64,000 bases of DNA from Proteus vulgaris (GCF_023100685.1 NZ_CP090064.1:2790001-2854000); one strand, 5' to 3'. Shown: positions 29,639 through 39,377, counted from the stretch's first letter. The notes: generated from the letters alone by a model not told the origin. A program made the numbers and translations.

Positions 29639-31798
29639 TTAGTCATAAAAACGTTCATTTCGTTTAGCCATTTCAACTAACCGTTCACAAGGACGATATC
29701 TTTCACCATATTTATCAGCAAGTTGATTAAGTTTTTCTACTACTTTTGTTGTTCCCATACTATCCATATAACGGAAAGGGCCACCAAAGAAAGGAGGGAA
29801 ACCGATACCAAAAACAGCACCAATATCACCATCACGAGGTTGTTTTATAATATTTTCATCTAAGCAACGAACTGCTTCATTTAGCATCAATAACAAACAA
29901 CGTTCTGTGATTTCAGAGTAAGACAATTGGCTTTTGGGTTTAATTTGTAAAAGACGATAAATAGTAGGATCGGGCTGTTTTTTATTTTTTCCAAATGAAA
30001 AAGGCAGAACATGTTTTGTATAAAGGTAAAAACCTCTGCCATTTTTACGCCCTTTTCTATCATCAGCAATAATGGCATCAACAGCAGGTGGAGAAGCAAA
30101 TCGTTCACCAAATGCATTCACTAATATTGGTGTTATTTTTGTACCAATATCGATACCAACTTCATCCAATAACTGAATAGGCCCTACAGGGAAGCCAAAT
30201 TGAACGAGTGCTTTATCAATATTTTCAATCGGTTCACCCTGTACTAAACAGGTCAATGCTTCACTAATATAAGGAGCTAGAATACGATTAACATAGAATC
30301 CGGGTTTATCACCTACAACTATCGCAACCTTACCTTGCTTTTTAGCGAAAGCCACCGTTGTTGCAATAGTTTTTTCGTTAGTATTATCATGTGGAATAAC
30401 TTCAACTAATGGCATTTTTTCTACAGGGCTAAAATAGTGAAGCCCAATCACTTTTTCTGGATATTTCGCTGTTTTTGCAATTTCATGAATAGGTAATGAA
30501 GAGGTGTTAGATGCAAAAATAATTTTACCTTTCCCCACATCTTCAATATCTGCCACCATTTTCTGTTTTAAAGCAAGATCTTCAAACACCGCTTCAACAA
30601 TAATGTTGGATTGATGAAAACCGCTGTAATCCAATGAACCAGAAAGTAAGCTCATTTGGCGTTGACGTTCACGTGCAGATAATCTTTTTTTACTGACCTT
30701 GGACGAAAGCGCTTTCCAACTATAATTTAAGGCTTGAGCAATTCCCTTATCGCTAATATCTTTGATCCTTGCAGGTAAATTGCCCTTTGTGGCAGTAACA
30801 AAAGCAATACCGCCCCCCATTAATCCCCCACCTAAAATACCGATATGATGCAAACCATCAGGTTTTTGAGATGAACCTGTCTCATTTTTAAGTGTTGTTG
30901 AAGCAAAAAAGAGATGTCTTAACGACGATGAAACTGGTGTCATCGCTAACTCACCAAAAGCAGTTGCCTCTTCTTTAAACCCTGTTTGAATATCTTTTTC
31001 GAGTCCACGCTCTATTACATGCAAAATACGTTCAACTGCAGGATAATGCCCTTTTGTCTTAGCTAATGCGCGTTTTTTCGCTTGCCCAAAAAGTATATTT
31101 CTCCCTAATGTGGTATTTGCCCAGAAACGATCCATGATTGAATGTTTTTTCTGCTCTTTTTTACCCGACAAAATCCATTTTGCTGCAACATCTAATAAAA
31201 TATCTTGTGAAACAACATCATTAACAAGACCTAATTTCAACGCTCGTTTAGCATTGATTTGTTTACCTGTTAAAATTAAATCTAACGCCGACGTCACACC
31301 AATAAGACGAGGTAAACGCTGAGTTCCCCCTGAGCCGGGCAATAACCCAAGTTGCACCTCAGGAAGCCCTAAACGTGTTTTGTTATTATCCGAACAAATT
31401 CGTCCGTGGCAGGCCAATGCTAATTCAAGTCCCCCACCAAGACATGCACCATTGATAGCTGCAACAACGGGTAATGGGTAATTTTCAAGTTGGGTAAAAA
31501 GGTCTTGTCCTGCTTTTGCGAGTGCACTTGCTTCTTCTTTTGTTTTGCAACCTGCAATCATTGAGATATCAGCGCCAGCAATAAAACTATCTGCCTTACC
31601 TGATGTGATAATTAATCCTTTTACACCAGAATGTTGTTGCGCTTGTTTCAAAACATCTTGGAACTGCTGTACAAATTCAGCTTTTAAGGTATTCACTTTT
31701 TCGCCGATAACATCAATTGTTATAACGCCGACTTTATCGTTACGAACTGAAAATTGGAAAACGGAAGGTTTTTCTAGTGTTGTTTGTTGTTGTTCCAT
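29639..31798 (-). CDS. fadJ: Fatty acid oxidation complex subunit alpha FadJ
   Basis: 719 residues from the ATG at 31798, which shares its A with the fadI stop (TAATG), so the genes are coupled. The N-terminal enoyl-CoA hydratase domain has [11 protein letters not shown] and [22 protein letters not shown]; the C-terminal 3-hydroxyacyl-CoA dehydrogenase has [14 protein letters not shown] and [15 protein letters not shown]. It forms the anaerobic beta-oxidation complex with FadI. Confidence 0.97.
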   Translation of the reverse strand: MEQQQTTLEKPSVFQFSVRNDKVGVITIDVIGEKVNTLKAEFVQQFQDVLKQAQQHSGVKGLIITSGKADSFIAGADISMIAGCKTKEEASALAKAGQDLFTQLENYPLPVVAAINGACLGGGLELALACHGRICSDNNKTRLGLPEVQLGLLPGSGGTQRLPRLIGVTSALDLILTGKQINAKRALKLGLVNDVVSQDILLDVAAKWILSGKKEQKKHSIMDRFWANTTLGRNILFGQAKKRALAKTKGHYPAVERILHVIERGLEKDIQTGFKEEATAFGELAMTPVSSSLRHLFFASTTLKNETGSSQKPDGLHHIGILGGGLMGGGIAFVTATKGNLPARIKDISDKGIAQALNYSWKALSSKVSKKRLSARERQRQMSLLSGSLDYSGFHQSNIIVEAVFEDLALKQKMVADIEDVGKGKIIFASNTSSLPIHEIAKTAKYPEKVIGLHYFSPVEKMPLVEVIPHDNTNEKTIATTVAFAKKQGKVAIVVGDKPGFYVNRILAPYISEALTCLVQGEPIENIDKALVQFGFPVGPIQLLDEVGIDIGTKITPILVNAFGERFASPPAVDAIIADDRKGRKNGRGFYLYTKHVLPFSFGKNKKQPDPTIYRLLQIKPKSQLSYSEITERCLLLMLNEAVRCLDENIIKQPRDGDIGAVFGIGFPPFFGGPFRYMDSMGTTKVVEKLNQLADKYGERYRPCERLVEMAKRNERFYD

Positions 31799-33102
31799 TA
31801 TTCCACCTCCAAAATCATAGCTGCACCTAATCCACCAGCCGCACATGCAGTCGTTAACCCAAACCCACCACCTCGGCGTTTAAGCTCATGGAGCGTCTGT
31901 GTCACCATTCTTGCCCCAGTTGCTGCAAATGGGTGTCCATAAGCAATAGAACCACCTAGCACATTAAATTTATCCATATCCACCTCTCCAATTGCCTTAG
32001 ATAATCCTAATTGCTCTTTAGCAAATCGTTCACTCGCAAATAACGTCAAATTACTCAACGTTTGCGCAGCAAAAGCTTCATGCATATCAATTAATGTTAG
32101 ATCACTCAAAGAGAGGCCTGCGCGCGAAAGCGCAAGTGGCGTGGCATAAGATGGTCCTAATAACATATCTTTCCAGACATCTGTTGCAGTAAACGCATAA
32201 CTACGTAGATAACCAATCGGTTGATAGCCTAAGCTTTTTGCAACTGACTCTTTCATCATTAATACTGCGGCTGCGCCGTCCGTTAATGGCGTACTGTTTG
32301 CAGCAGTAACACTACCATGGCGACGATCAAAAGCCGGTTTTAACTTGGCGTAAGAATCAAGAACGGAGTTTTTACGAATATTGTTATCTTGATGAAAACC
32401 TTCTTTGTAAGGCGGGAAAAAAGCGGTCATTACCTCATTATCTAGTTTTCCCATTTCCCATGCTTTAGTGGCTAATTGATGAGAACGATGTGCTAATTCA
32501 TCTTGAGCAACTCTAGAAATATGATAAGTCTTTGCCATTTGCTCAGCGGTATCTCCCATACGTAATCCCGTTGAATACTCAGCCACAGCAGGAGCAACAG
32601 GGAGAAGATCACGAAACCGCAATTGACTTAAATAACTTAAACGCTGGCCTAATGATTTTGCTTTATTAAGACTTAATAAGACATCCGCTAATTTTTTACT
32701 GACACCAATTGGTAAAACTGATGATGAATCTGCGCCACCCGCAATACCGACAGAAACATGCCCTGCCATCATGCTTTCAGCAACATTTGCAATCGCTTGA
32801 AAACTCGTTGCACATGCTCTTGTAACGCTGTAAGCGTCTGTTTTTACACTTAAGCCAGCACCGAGTACAATTTCTCTGGCAATATTCGGTGCTTCTGGCA
32901 TTTGAACCACTTGTCCGAAAACAAGTTGATCGATAATTTCGGGAGGAATTTCATTGCGAGTCACTAATTCTTGAACCACTGAACGCCCTAATTCAACCGC
33001 AGGTATTCCTCGATACGCAGTCGCTTGTTTAGCAAAAGGTAAGCGTAGCCCGCTGACAATGGCGATGCGATCTTTCATAGCACTGTTCGTTGATGACTTC
33101 AT
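31798..33102 (-). CDS. fadI: Acetyl-CoA acyltransferase FadI (beta-ketothiolase)
   Basis: 434 residues. Start 33102 ([16 protein letters not shown]) has AGGAG 6 bp upstream; an in-frame TTG lies further out. The acyl-enzyme Cys is in [10 protein letters not shown], and the C-terminal [17 protein letters not shown] and CAAGGLGAA carry the remaining catalytic residues. It is the thiolase of the FadIJ complex. Confidence 0.97.
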   Translation of the reverse strand: MKSSTNSAMKDRIAIVSGLRLPFAKQATAYRGIPAVELGRSVVQELVTRNEIPPEIIDQLVFGQVVQMPEAPNIAREIVLGAGLSVKTDAYSVTRACATSFQAIANVAESMMAGHVSVGIAGGADSSSVLPIGVSKKLADVLLSLNKAKSLGQRLSYLSQLRFRDLLPVAPAVAEYSTGLRMGDTAEQMAKTYHISRVAQDELAHRSHQLATKAWEMGKLDNEVMTAFFPPYKEGFHQDNNIRKNSVLDSYAKLKPAFDRRHGSVTAANSTPLTDGAAAVLMMKESVAKSLGYQPIGYLRSYAFTATDVWKDMLLGPSYATPLALSRAGLSLSDLTLIDMHEAFAAQTLSNLTLFASERFAKEQLGLSKAIGEVDMDKFNVLGGSIAYGHPFAATGARMVTQTLHELKRRGGGFGLTTACAAGGLGAAMILEVE

Positions 33103-33136
33103 AACGGCTCCTGACAAAATGAGTTCCTAACACCAA

Positions 33137-33153
33137 AGAGGTCTGACCTGACA
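33137..33153. promoter_or_regulatory. FadR operator upstream of fadIJ
   Basis: AGAGGTCTGACCTGACA fits the FadR core GGTCNGACC and sits 35 bp upstream of the fadI start, a position where long-chain acyl-CoA-responsive repression is expected. Confidence 0.78.
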
Positions 33154-33286
33154 ATAGTGTTAACAAAAATTTCACCTATCAGAAACATCATTTTATGAGA
33201 AGTGGGAGTTAGCGCGCATTATTTCGATAGAATGTCTGAAACCCAACAATAACGATAGAAAGGGTAAAAACACAATGGTGGGCAAT

Positions 33287-33315
33287 AAAAAAGGCTGTTG
33301 AATTTCAACAGCCTT
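33287..33315 (-). terminator. yfcZ terminator
   Basis: AAGGCTGTTGAA (33291-33302) pairs with TTCAACAGCCTT (33304-33315), and six T residues follow on the minus strand. Confidence 0.85.
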
Positions 33316-33337
33316 AAATCTATTTATTTTCAGCGGA

Positions 33338-33634
33338 TTAACGTAATCCTAACTGGAAGATCAGGTTTTCTGCTTCACACGAAAATGTAAAATCAGCAGT
33401 AAGTTGAACACCACCATCTACATCAGCAAATTGTTGATTAATTTTGCAAGGCTCTGAAGCGATAGATTGTGCTTTTGCACTGAGTTGATCCAACATTGCT
33501 TGCGCTTCTACTTTATCAGCGAAGGCATGCTGATATGACGCAGTGCAATTTTTATTGTCAATAATAGTACCCACATCTACACAACAGCAAGCAGCGGTTT
33601 CTTCTGCACTACAACGATTAATTGCGTCTGCCAT
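33338..33634 (-). CDS. yfcZ: YfcZ/YiiS family protein
   Basis: A 98-residue cytoplasmic protein with a Cys-rich N-terminus (ETAACCCVDVGTIIDN) typical of YfcZ. Function is unknown; it has the conserved position between fadI and fadL. It is transcribed alone, with its own terminator. Confidence 0.92.
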   Translation of the reverse strand: MADAINRCSAEETAACCCVDVGTIIDNKNCTASYQHAFADKVEAQAMLDQLSAKAQSIASEPCKINQQFADVDGGVQLTADFTFSCEAENLIFQLGLR

Positions 33635-33885
33635 TTTAGTCTCCCAACGAAAGAAATGTTAATTATCTATCATAATTGCAAAAAAATAAAATAAACTGCT
33701 TTAGCTCAAATTATCTTACAATTTTACAAAAATAATTGATTATTCTGTTTATTTAACAATCAAAAATATCTTTATTGGGATGTTTTGTGAAAATAATGTT
33801 AAGTAAATCCCAATTATTAAATCAAAACAGCAATATTTGCAAAACATACTTGCAACATTTGGGGTGTTCAACTTTATACTTAAAC

Positions 33886-33901
33886 AACTGGTCTGATTTG
33901 T
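33886..33901. promoter_or_regulatory. FadR-like site upstream of fadL
   Basis: AACTGGTCTGATTTGT has one perfect FadR half (ACTGGTCTGA) and a degenerate second half, 78 bp upstream of fadL. The rest of the 33635-33978 gap shows only AT-rich promoter-type sequence. Confidence 0.65.
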
Positions 33902-33978
33902 CATAGCGACAACCGCACCTAAAATCCAGCGCTTCTAATCAGAAGTAACAACTTAAAAAAATTATGAGGGTTTAGGTC

Positions 33979-35334
33979 ATGAACCGTAAAAACCTGTTTA
34001 CCCGCACAGCACTAGCTACCTTGGTAGGTGTTATCTCCTCTCAAGCAGGTGCTGCCGGTTTTCAGTTAAATGAATATTCTACTTCAGCACTAGGGCGTGC
34101 ATTTTCAGGAGAAGGCGTTATTGCCGATGACGCAAGCGTAGGTAGCCGTAACCCAGCTGCACTCACTATGTTTGATCGTCCTGAATTCTCTGTTGGTGCT
34201 ATCCATATTAATCCAAGCGTCGACATTAAAGGTAAATCTCCACTTACAGGAACTAGCACTACTGCTGGTGATATCGCACCAAGTGCATTAGTCCCTAATA
34301 TCCACTTTGTTGCCCCTATTAATGATAAATGGGCGATTGGTGCCTCGGGCACAACAAACTTTGGCTTAGCGACTGATTTTAAAAAGGATTATGCTGCAGG
34401 CCTTATTGGTGGTAAAACCGATTTAAAAACCATGAACTTAAACTTAAGTGCAGGTTATCGAGTAAATAATCAATTCAGTGTCGGCTTAGGCTTAAATGCC
34501 CTTTATGCTGATGCTGAAATTACCCGCCATGTTGGTGAAGCGGGTAAAGTTTTAGGTAGTGCTGTATCACAAAAACCGGGCATGGGACAATTAGGCAGTT
34601 ATTTATCAAGCCTATCGCCAAGTGATCGCTTTGCTCAATTGAAAGGTGATGCATGGGGCTTTGGCTGGAACGCCGGTCTATTATATGAATTCGACGAAGG
34701 CAACCGTATAAGCTTTACTTACCGTTCTAAAGTTAAAGTGAAATTTAAAGACGGTGAATACCAAAGTGACTTACGTTCAATTCCACAACTCGAAGGAATG
34801 GGAATTGTAGGTACTAACGGCGAAACCATTAAAGGTAAACTTGATCTTAACTTACCAGAAATTTGGGAGTTTGCCGCTTATCATCGTGTAGCGCCAAAAT
34901 GGGCGGTTCACTATAACTTTGCTTATACAAGCTGGAGTGCTTTCGAAGAGTTAAAGGCCACACGTAAGAGTGATGGTCAACAACTGTTCAGGAAAGAAGA
35001 AGGCTTCCGTGATGCATGGCGTGTGGCTTTAGGTACAACCTATTATCACGATGATAACTGGACATTCCGTACCGGTATCGCTTTCGATGATAGCCCAGTC
35101 CCTGCTGATAAACGTTCTATCTCCATTCCAGACCAAGATCGTTTCTGGTTAAGTGCGGGTACAACCTACGCATTTAACAAAGATATGTCTATTGATGTTG
35201 GCTTAGCATATATGCATGGTAAAAAAGTCACAATCAAAGAGAAATTATCTGAAGATCTGCCATTGCCTGCTTATGAATTCGAGTCATCAGGTAAAGCATG
35301 GTTATACGGTATGAACTTTAATTACCGTTTCTAA
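33979..35334 (+). CDS. fadL: Long-chain fatty acid outer-membrane channel FadL
   Basis: 451 residues. A signal peptide ends near SSQAGAAG. The mature N-terminal hatch starts [20 protein letters not shown] and includes [11 protein letters not shown], the FadL signature, followed by a beta-barrel ending in an aromatic residue (NFNYRF). It imports long-chain fatty acids for the fadIJ pathway encoded nearby. Confidence 0.97.
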   Translation: MNRKNLFTRTALATLVGVISSQAGAAGFQLNEYSTSALGRAFSGEGVIADDASVGSRNPAALTMFDRPEFSVGAIHINPSVDIKGKSPLTGTSTTAGDIAPSALVPNIHFVAPINDKWAIGASGTTNFGLATDFKKDYAAGLIGGKTDLKTMNLNLSAGYRVNNQFSVGLGLNALYADAEITRHVGEAGKVLGSAVSQKPGMGQLGSYLSSLSPSDRFAQLKGDAWGFGWNAGLLYEFDEGNRISFTYRSKVKVKFKDGEYQSDLRSIPQLEGMGIVGTNGETIKGKLDLNLPEIWEFAAYHRVAPKWAVHYNFAYTSWSAFEELKATRKSDGQQLFRKEEGFRDAWRVALGTTYYHDDNWTFRTGIAFDDSPVPADKRSISIPDQDRFWLSAGTTYAFNKDMSIDVGLAYMHGKKVTIKEKLSEDLPLPAYEFESSGKAWLYGMNFNYRF

Positions 35335-35356
35335 TTTCTCACTGTGCTTTTTATAC

Positions 35357-35386
35357 AAAAAATGGTCTTTTTTAAGACCATTTTTT
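35357..35386. terminator. Bidirectional terminator between fadL and mlaA
   Basis: A 13-bp perfect stem (35357-35369 with 35374-35386) with a TTTT loop and A/T-rich ends serves the convergent fadL and mlaA. Confidence 0.9.
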
Positions 35387-35413
35387 ATTTATACATAAAA
35401 CTAACCACAAAAA

Positions 35414-36151
35414 TTAGTCAATTGAATCTAAATCATCTTCAATCGCTTTCGCATTAGGGTTCTCTTTTACCGTACCAGCTTTGAAGTCATTACTCTGGAA
35501 GTAAGCTTCACGCATCATTAAGTAAGGATCAGACGAATTTTGCAAAATAGCATCAGAATCGAGCAATTGTGCCCGTGTTTCAATGCCTTCTAATGCCCAC
35601 TTACCGGCTGACATCCAAAACGTTAAATAACTCAGCATAGGATACGTTAAGTCAGCCCAGTCACCACCCTCTTCACGGACAGTAAAGCTACCATAGCCCG
35701 GTACAACCACATAAGGGCCATAATCCATACCATAATGACCTAATGTACTACCAAATCGCATTGGAACTTCTTTTTCCATCGTTTCTTTGGACATACCAGC
35801 AACATCAATTAAGCCACCCATACCAAAGACTGTATTGATCCAAAAACGACCAAAATGTTTTGCTCCTTTTTCAAAATCGCCACGCAATACACTATTTAAC
35901 ATACTAGCGGGCTCTTCTAAGTTACCGAGAAAATTAGATAAGCCATTTCTTGCTGGTGGCGGTACATAGTCACGCCAAACAACAGCAACGGGGCGTAGGA
36001 TATAAGGGTCTAAAACATAGTAGTTAAAATCAAACATCTGGCGGTTAAACCCTTCCAATGGGTCAGAGCGCCCCTCCCCATTATTAGGGGTACTTGCACA
36101 TCCTGAAAGTAAGGCGACTGAAAGAGCAACACCGCACAGGCGATACTTCAT
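35414..36151 (-). CDS. mlaA: Phospholipid-binding lipoprotein MlaA (VacJ)
   Basis: 245 residues with signal peptide and lipobox LLSGC (Cys18). The MlaA domain contains DPLEGFNRQMFDFNYYVLDPYILRPVA and FWINTVFGMGGLIDVAG. It forms an outer-membrane donut with OmpC/F and removes misplaced phospholipids from the outer leaflet. The position beside fadL is conserved. Confidence 0.96.
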   Translation of the reverse strand: MKYRLCGVALSVALLSGCASTPNNGEGRSDPLEGFNRQMFDFNYYVLDPYILRPVAVVWRDYVPPPARNGLSNFLGNLEEPASMLNSVLRGDFEKGAKHFGRFWINTVFGMGGLIDVAGMSKETMEKEVPMRFGSTLGHYGMDYGPYVVVPGYGSFTVREEGGDWADLTYPMLSYLTFWMSAGKWALEGIETRAQLLDSDAILQNSSDPYLMMREAYFQSNDFKAGTVKENPNAKAIEDDLDSID

Positions 36152-36312
36152 AATGTTCTCCGCTAATTATCTTATGATGAGCAGCATCATAGTTCGCATA
36201 TTCATAAACTCTATATATAATACTGTCAATGCGTAACAAGTGGTACTTTTATTAGGCGTTGATCTTATAAGATAATTCAGTTTTTAGGATTATCCCATTG
36301 AGCTAATTTACA

Positions 36313-36340
36313 ATATTAGCCCAATATTATGGGCTAATAT
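36313..36340. terminator. Hairpin downstream of the NTF2-kinase gene
   Basis: ATATTAGCCCA (36313-36323) and TGGGCTAATAT (36330-36340) form an 11-bp stem, 19 bp after the gene end at 36359. The T-run is weak on the minus strand. Confidence 0.5.
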
Positions 36341-36358
36341 AAAAATCTATGATGTTAT

Positions 36359-37255
36359 TTAATTATATTCTTTTATCACTAATCGCTCTTCTGGAACAGG
36401 GTACGAAAAATGCTCTGTGATAAAATCAAACTCTACTTCTGTGGTTTTAAACGGGTTCTCATCTGATTGATTACGTAAAGATAATCGTTTTTTACACTCA
36501 GCACTTTCTACTTTCAAAACATGAAATAAATAGGGCATTCCCGTATTATCAGCTAATGATTTTAACCATTGTCGTTGCTTCGCTGTATTCGCCGGAAAAT
36601 CCATAATAACGGTATTTCCAGCTTTAAGAAGAACTGCAATATGTTCGCTTAATACACTCTTCACTAACTCACTTTTTTCAATATAGTCAGTTACTGTCTT
36701 TATTTGATTTGGATAAAGTCGCGATAACCATTCATCTTCATTGATTAATACCGTTCTGGGTGATTTAGCAAATGATTTTGCTAACGTTGATTTACCAGAA
36801 GCAATTTTTCCACAGAAAAAATGCAAACGAGCATCAGAAGATAATTTTAATAAATCAGTACCATAAGAGTTATCGATAACACAAAGCCATTGGTCATTAA
36901 TAAGTTTAAAAACATAAGTAGCTTCTCTTACCGTATTAAACTTTCCTTCATTTGGCATATTTGCACTTAAAAGTGTTTGTGCTAAAACAAGCGCACAATC
37001 TTCACCAAAAATAACTTTTACTTTACCTTGAGAAACTTGCAGTGAGTGATTAAAAAATTCGGCAATCGCCATAAATGCTTTTTTCAGTGAAGGCTTACCA
37101 GAAACATGCAAATCATCTTTAACCACCAACGTGCCATTTTCAGTATAAAAGTTCATTAAATACTCAAAGTTTTCGTCAGTAATAGCTTGATCTGCATTTG
37201 CAATTAGTTGTGTTAGCGATTGGGTATGTTGTTCAACTTCTTGTGGAGTAAACAT
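36359..37255 (-). CDS. NTF2-like/P-loop kinase two-domain protein
   Basis: 298 residues. Residues about 1-135 look like an NTF2/SnoaL (DUF4440-type) alpha+beta domain (YLMNFYTENGTLVV, then DQWLCVIDNSYG). Residues about 145-298 are a P-loop kinase of the AAA_33/zeta-like type with Walker A GKIASGKST (149-157), the acidic segment INEDEW and IMDFPANTAKQR. The substrate is unknown; small-molecule phosphorylation with the NTF2 domain as binding partner is an inference. The gene is preceded by a Thr/Ile leader-peptide attenuator, and its SD can pair in a hairpin. It occupies the place of yfdC in E. coli. Confidence 0.75.
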   Translation of the reverse strand: MFTPQEVEQHTQSLTQLIANADQAITDENFEYLMNFYTENGTLVVKDDLHVSGKPSLKKAFMAIAEFFNHSLQVSQGKVKVIFGEDCALVLAQTLLSANMPNEGKFNTVREATYVFKLINDQWLCVIDNSYGTDLLKLSSDARLHFFCGKIASGKSTLAKSFAKSPRTVLINEDEWLSRLYPNQIKTVTDYIEKSELVKSVLSEHIAVLLKAGNTVIMDFPANTAKQRQWLKSLADNTGMPYLFHVLKVESAECKKRLSLRNQSDENPFKTTEVEFDFITEHFSYPVPEERLVIKEYN

Positions 37256-37262
37256 TTTTTAT

Positions 37263-37290
37263 CCTTATCTTTTCTTTGTACCAGATAAGG
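37263..37290 (-). promoter_or_regulatory. Possible SD-sequestering hairpin of the NTF2-kinase gene
   Basis: In the minus-strand RNA, CCUUAUCU (37290-37283) is complementary over 8 bp to AGAUAAGG (37270-37263), which contains the gene's Shine-Dalgarno. The same upstream element can also pair over 9 bp with CCAGAUAAG (37320-37312) inside the attenuator terminator. Confidence 0.5.
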
Positions 37291-37300
37291 AGTTTAAAAT

Positions 37301-37397
37301 AAAAAAACCCGCTTATCTGGCGGGTTCTTAATACAACCAATCCCCACCACTAAGTGATGGTAATAATAATTGCTGGAGAGGTTGTAAAATATGACAT
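37301..37397 (-). promoter_or_regulatory. Translation-controlled transcription attenuator (Ile/Thr leader)
   Basis: In minus-strand RNA three exclusive helices are readable. Helix 1:2 pairs CCAUCAC (37360-37354, within the last leader codons) with GUGGUGG (37350-37344). Helix 2:3, the antiterminator, pairs UGGUGGG (37349-37343) with CCCGCCA (37324-37318). Helix 3:4, the terminator, pairs AACCCGC (37326-37320) with GCGGGUU (37312-37306) and is followed by more T residues. The terminator is only about 45 bp before the structural gene, leaving little room for another promoter. This is the trp/thr/ilv attenuation layout. Confidence 0.8.
37350..37397 (-). CDS. Leader peptide MSYFTTSPAIIITIT
   Basis: A 15-codon reading frame with AAGG nine bases upstream. 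It encodes two Thr codons early and the run Ile-Ile-Ile-Thr-Ile-Thr just before the stop, which falls in the loop of helix 1:2. Ribosome stalling at these codons under Thr or Ile shortage (or low charged tRNA) would free region 2 for the antiterminator. The composition recalls the thr operon leader. It is too short for usual gene finders. Confidence 0.78.
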   Translation of the reverse strand: MSYFTTSPAIIITIT

Positions 37398-37549
37398 AAA
37401 AATAAACCTTATAAATAGACTAAACAAAATCTAGCAGTAATTTATTTTTTAAACAAGAATATATTTTTAAAATCAAACCAATAAATTAATTGATGTTTAA
37501 TTTACCTTTGAATATAAAACTGTTTTATTTAACTGTTATAGATAAATAA

Positions 37550-37798
37550 TTATTTGCTCTCATGTTGGCAACAACATGATGTTTTCCCAGATAATTTGGC
37601 TTCTTGAATAGGTGGGCAAGGTACTGTTCCATAAGAACAAAATACACAACAGTCTCCTTCAAGGGGTTTTAATAAAGCATGACAATGTGTGCATTCATAA
37701 AACCATTGGCAAGCATCCGTTGGCATTGTTTCCATTTTTTTCGTATGACAATGCGGGCAAGTGATTTCTGACATCAAGTTAATCTGATTATTTGACAT
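37550..37798 (-). CDS. Small Cys-rich GDCCVxC-type protein
   Basis: 82 residues from the ATG at 37798. It has paired CPHC and CTHC motifs, the motif GDCCVFCSYGTVPCPP that defines the GDCCVxC small-protein family, and a C-terminal CCCQH. This suggests metal binding or redox chemistry; family members often occur with mercury or metal genes, but the function is unproven and no such genes are nearby. Confidence 0.75.
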   Translation of the reverse strand: MSNNQINLMSEITCPHCHTKKMETMPTDACQWFYECTHCHALLKPLEGDCCVFCSYGTVPCPPIQEAKLSGKTSCCCQHESK

Positions 37799-37906
37799 TT
37801 TATTTCCACATAAATTTATAAACATCATCTTTGTTGTTTAGAATACGCTCTTTTTATTTTTCAATAGCATATAAAATCAATAAATTGTTTATTTATCCAT
37901 CACTTA

Positions 37907-38464
37907 TTAATCGAATACTTGTTGTTTTATTGCTGAAATATCCACTTCTTCTAAATACTGAACAATATTAGGGAAAAAAAGCTCATGATAGCCATACTCT
38001 TTTTTTCTTAATTCAGTAATTGCTTGCTCTTTTGTCCAATTTTTGAAGATTAACCGATACATTGCTATGATAGTTCCTGTACGATCACTACCATGCCAAC
38101 AATGCACCACGACTGCCCCAGACGTACTTTTTATTTTGCGCAATACCGCAATAATATCCTCATCCGTTATTCTACCTGCGTTCATTTTTACTTGAAAAGC
38201 TTCTAGTTGCGTGTTCTTTACATCATCATTATCACTATGATATTCACGTAAATTAATAATCGTCTTTATGCCTTGGGTTTCCAACCATTTCATCTCACCC
38301 GGCGTTGGTTGCCCTGAACGATAAACTTTTTCTGAAACTTGGTAAAAGTTTTCAGGCGGCACAAGAATATCAGTTGGCCTTGAATTACATCCCACCAGCA
38401 GAAAAAAACAAACAATAAATAAAAATTTTAAATAGCGAATATCATTAGTTGATTTTATATCCAT
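37907..38464 (-). CDS. DSP-like tyrosine phosphatase lipoprotein
   Basis: 185 residues. An N-terminal hydrophobic segment ends in lipobox LLVGC, so it is probably a periplasm-facing lipoprotein. The catalytic signature HCWHGSDRTG (HCx5R) is complete, preceded by VYRSGQPTPGEMKWLETQGIKT, as in DSP/Siw14-like phosphatases. The substrate may be a phosphoprotein, an inositol phosphate or a lipid. It is the last chromosomal gene before the att site. Confidence 0.8.
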   Translation of the reverse strand: MDIKSTNDIRYLKFLFIVCFFLLVGCNSRPTDILVPPENFYQVSEKVYRSGQPTPGEMKWLETQGIKTIINLREYHSDNDDVKNTQLEAFQVKMNAGRITDEDIIAVLRKIKSTSGAVVVHCWHGSDRTGTIIAMYRLIFKNWTKEQAITELRKKEYGYHELFFPNIVQYLEEVDISAIKQQVFD

Positions 38465-38578
38465 ATAAAAACCTAAATTTATTGTTGGTTATTGAATGAG
38501 GAAGTAAAACAATAGCGATAATAGCCTGAATTGATAAGCGTGGCTCTAAGAATAATTTCTAAAATGACCGAATGGGCA

Positions 38579-38603
38579 ATAGATGGCGTTCCCTACAGGA
38601 ATC
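38579..38603. repeat. attL: 25-bp copy of the tRNA-Arg 3' end
   Basis: A 25-bp sequence ending TTCCCTACAGGAATC is identical to 49893-49917 at the 3' end of tRNA-Arg(CCU). The two copies bound 11.3 kb with an integrase at the tRNA side, so this is the distal attachment site. Confidence 0.93.
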
Positions 38604-38902
38604 TAAAAAAACAAATAACACATTGAATTAAAACATTATTTAAAAATAAAAAAACATATCTACACACAAAACTACACACAAAGTTTCTAGCCTAATCTCT
38701 TACCATTAAAGTTAATATATATAGAATGTGAATATTTACATATATTTACACTAAAAAATACATCGTGTTAATTGGCGAGGATTGGTGATGATTAGTGGAC
38801 AATCGTGTAGAAAGTATAAAGAAAGAAATAATATTAAAATATCAGAATAATAATCTATAAAATGTTATTTTTAAAACACTTCAAACTAATTTACCTTATT
38901 GG

Positions 38903-38974
38903 AATTATATGCAAAGATTGTCGCATCCAAGGAGATACAACGACATCCAATAAAACACTATGACATCTAATTTA
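38903..38974. repeat. Upstream copy of a 72-bp degenerate direct repeat before alpA
   Basis: It aligns without gaps to 39291-39362 with 57 of 72 positions identical by my count, and begins AATTATATGC in both copies. The rest of 38604-39284 is very AT-rich with no gene seen. Possible roles are binding arms for AlpA/Vis or integrase. Confidence 0.7.
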
Positions 38975-39290
38975 ATAACAAGTGAAATTCTATGCATTTA
39001 TTACTTAAGAATAATTTTTATTATTTAAAGTATTAACCAATAATAAATTAACATATTGTTTTATAATAAAAAACATCCAAAATACTCAAGAGGAAATAAT
39101 TTGTTACATTTTATTACAATTTATTACAAATATTTATTGGGTGTTTTTTGTGCTTTTTAGTTAACAAGCATTAACAAGGGTTAATAAAGGCTAACACTTA
39201 AAATTTAAAGTTTTACAATTTATATATTTATAAGTTTTATATTTTTAAATTAAATAAATTTTAATATTTTCTACTGTTTTACCTATGAGT

Positions 39291-39362
39291 AATTATATGC
39301 AATTATTGTCTCATTCAATGAGATGCAATAATATTCAACAAAATACAATAACGTCTAATTTA
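39291..39362. repeat. Downstream copy of the 72-bp degenerate repeat before alpA
   Basis: The second copy lies just upstream of the alpA ribosome-binding site. It contains the perfect palindrome TCTCATTCAATGAGA, which is degenerate in the first copy, so it may be an operator. Confidence 0.7.
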
Positions 39363-39377
39363 TATCAAGGAAAAGCC

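Noticed and set aside
38903..38974. Possible Ogr/Delta binding site (TTGTC...ACAA dyad)
   Set aside because: The half-site spacing does not fit the P2-type activator consensus as I know it, so it is reported only as part of a repeat.
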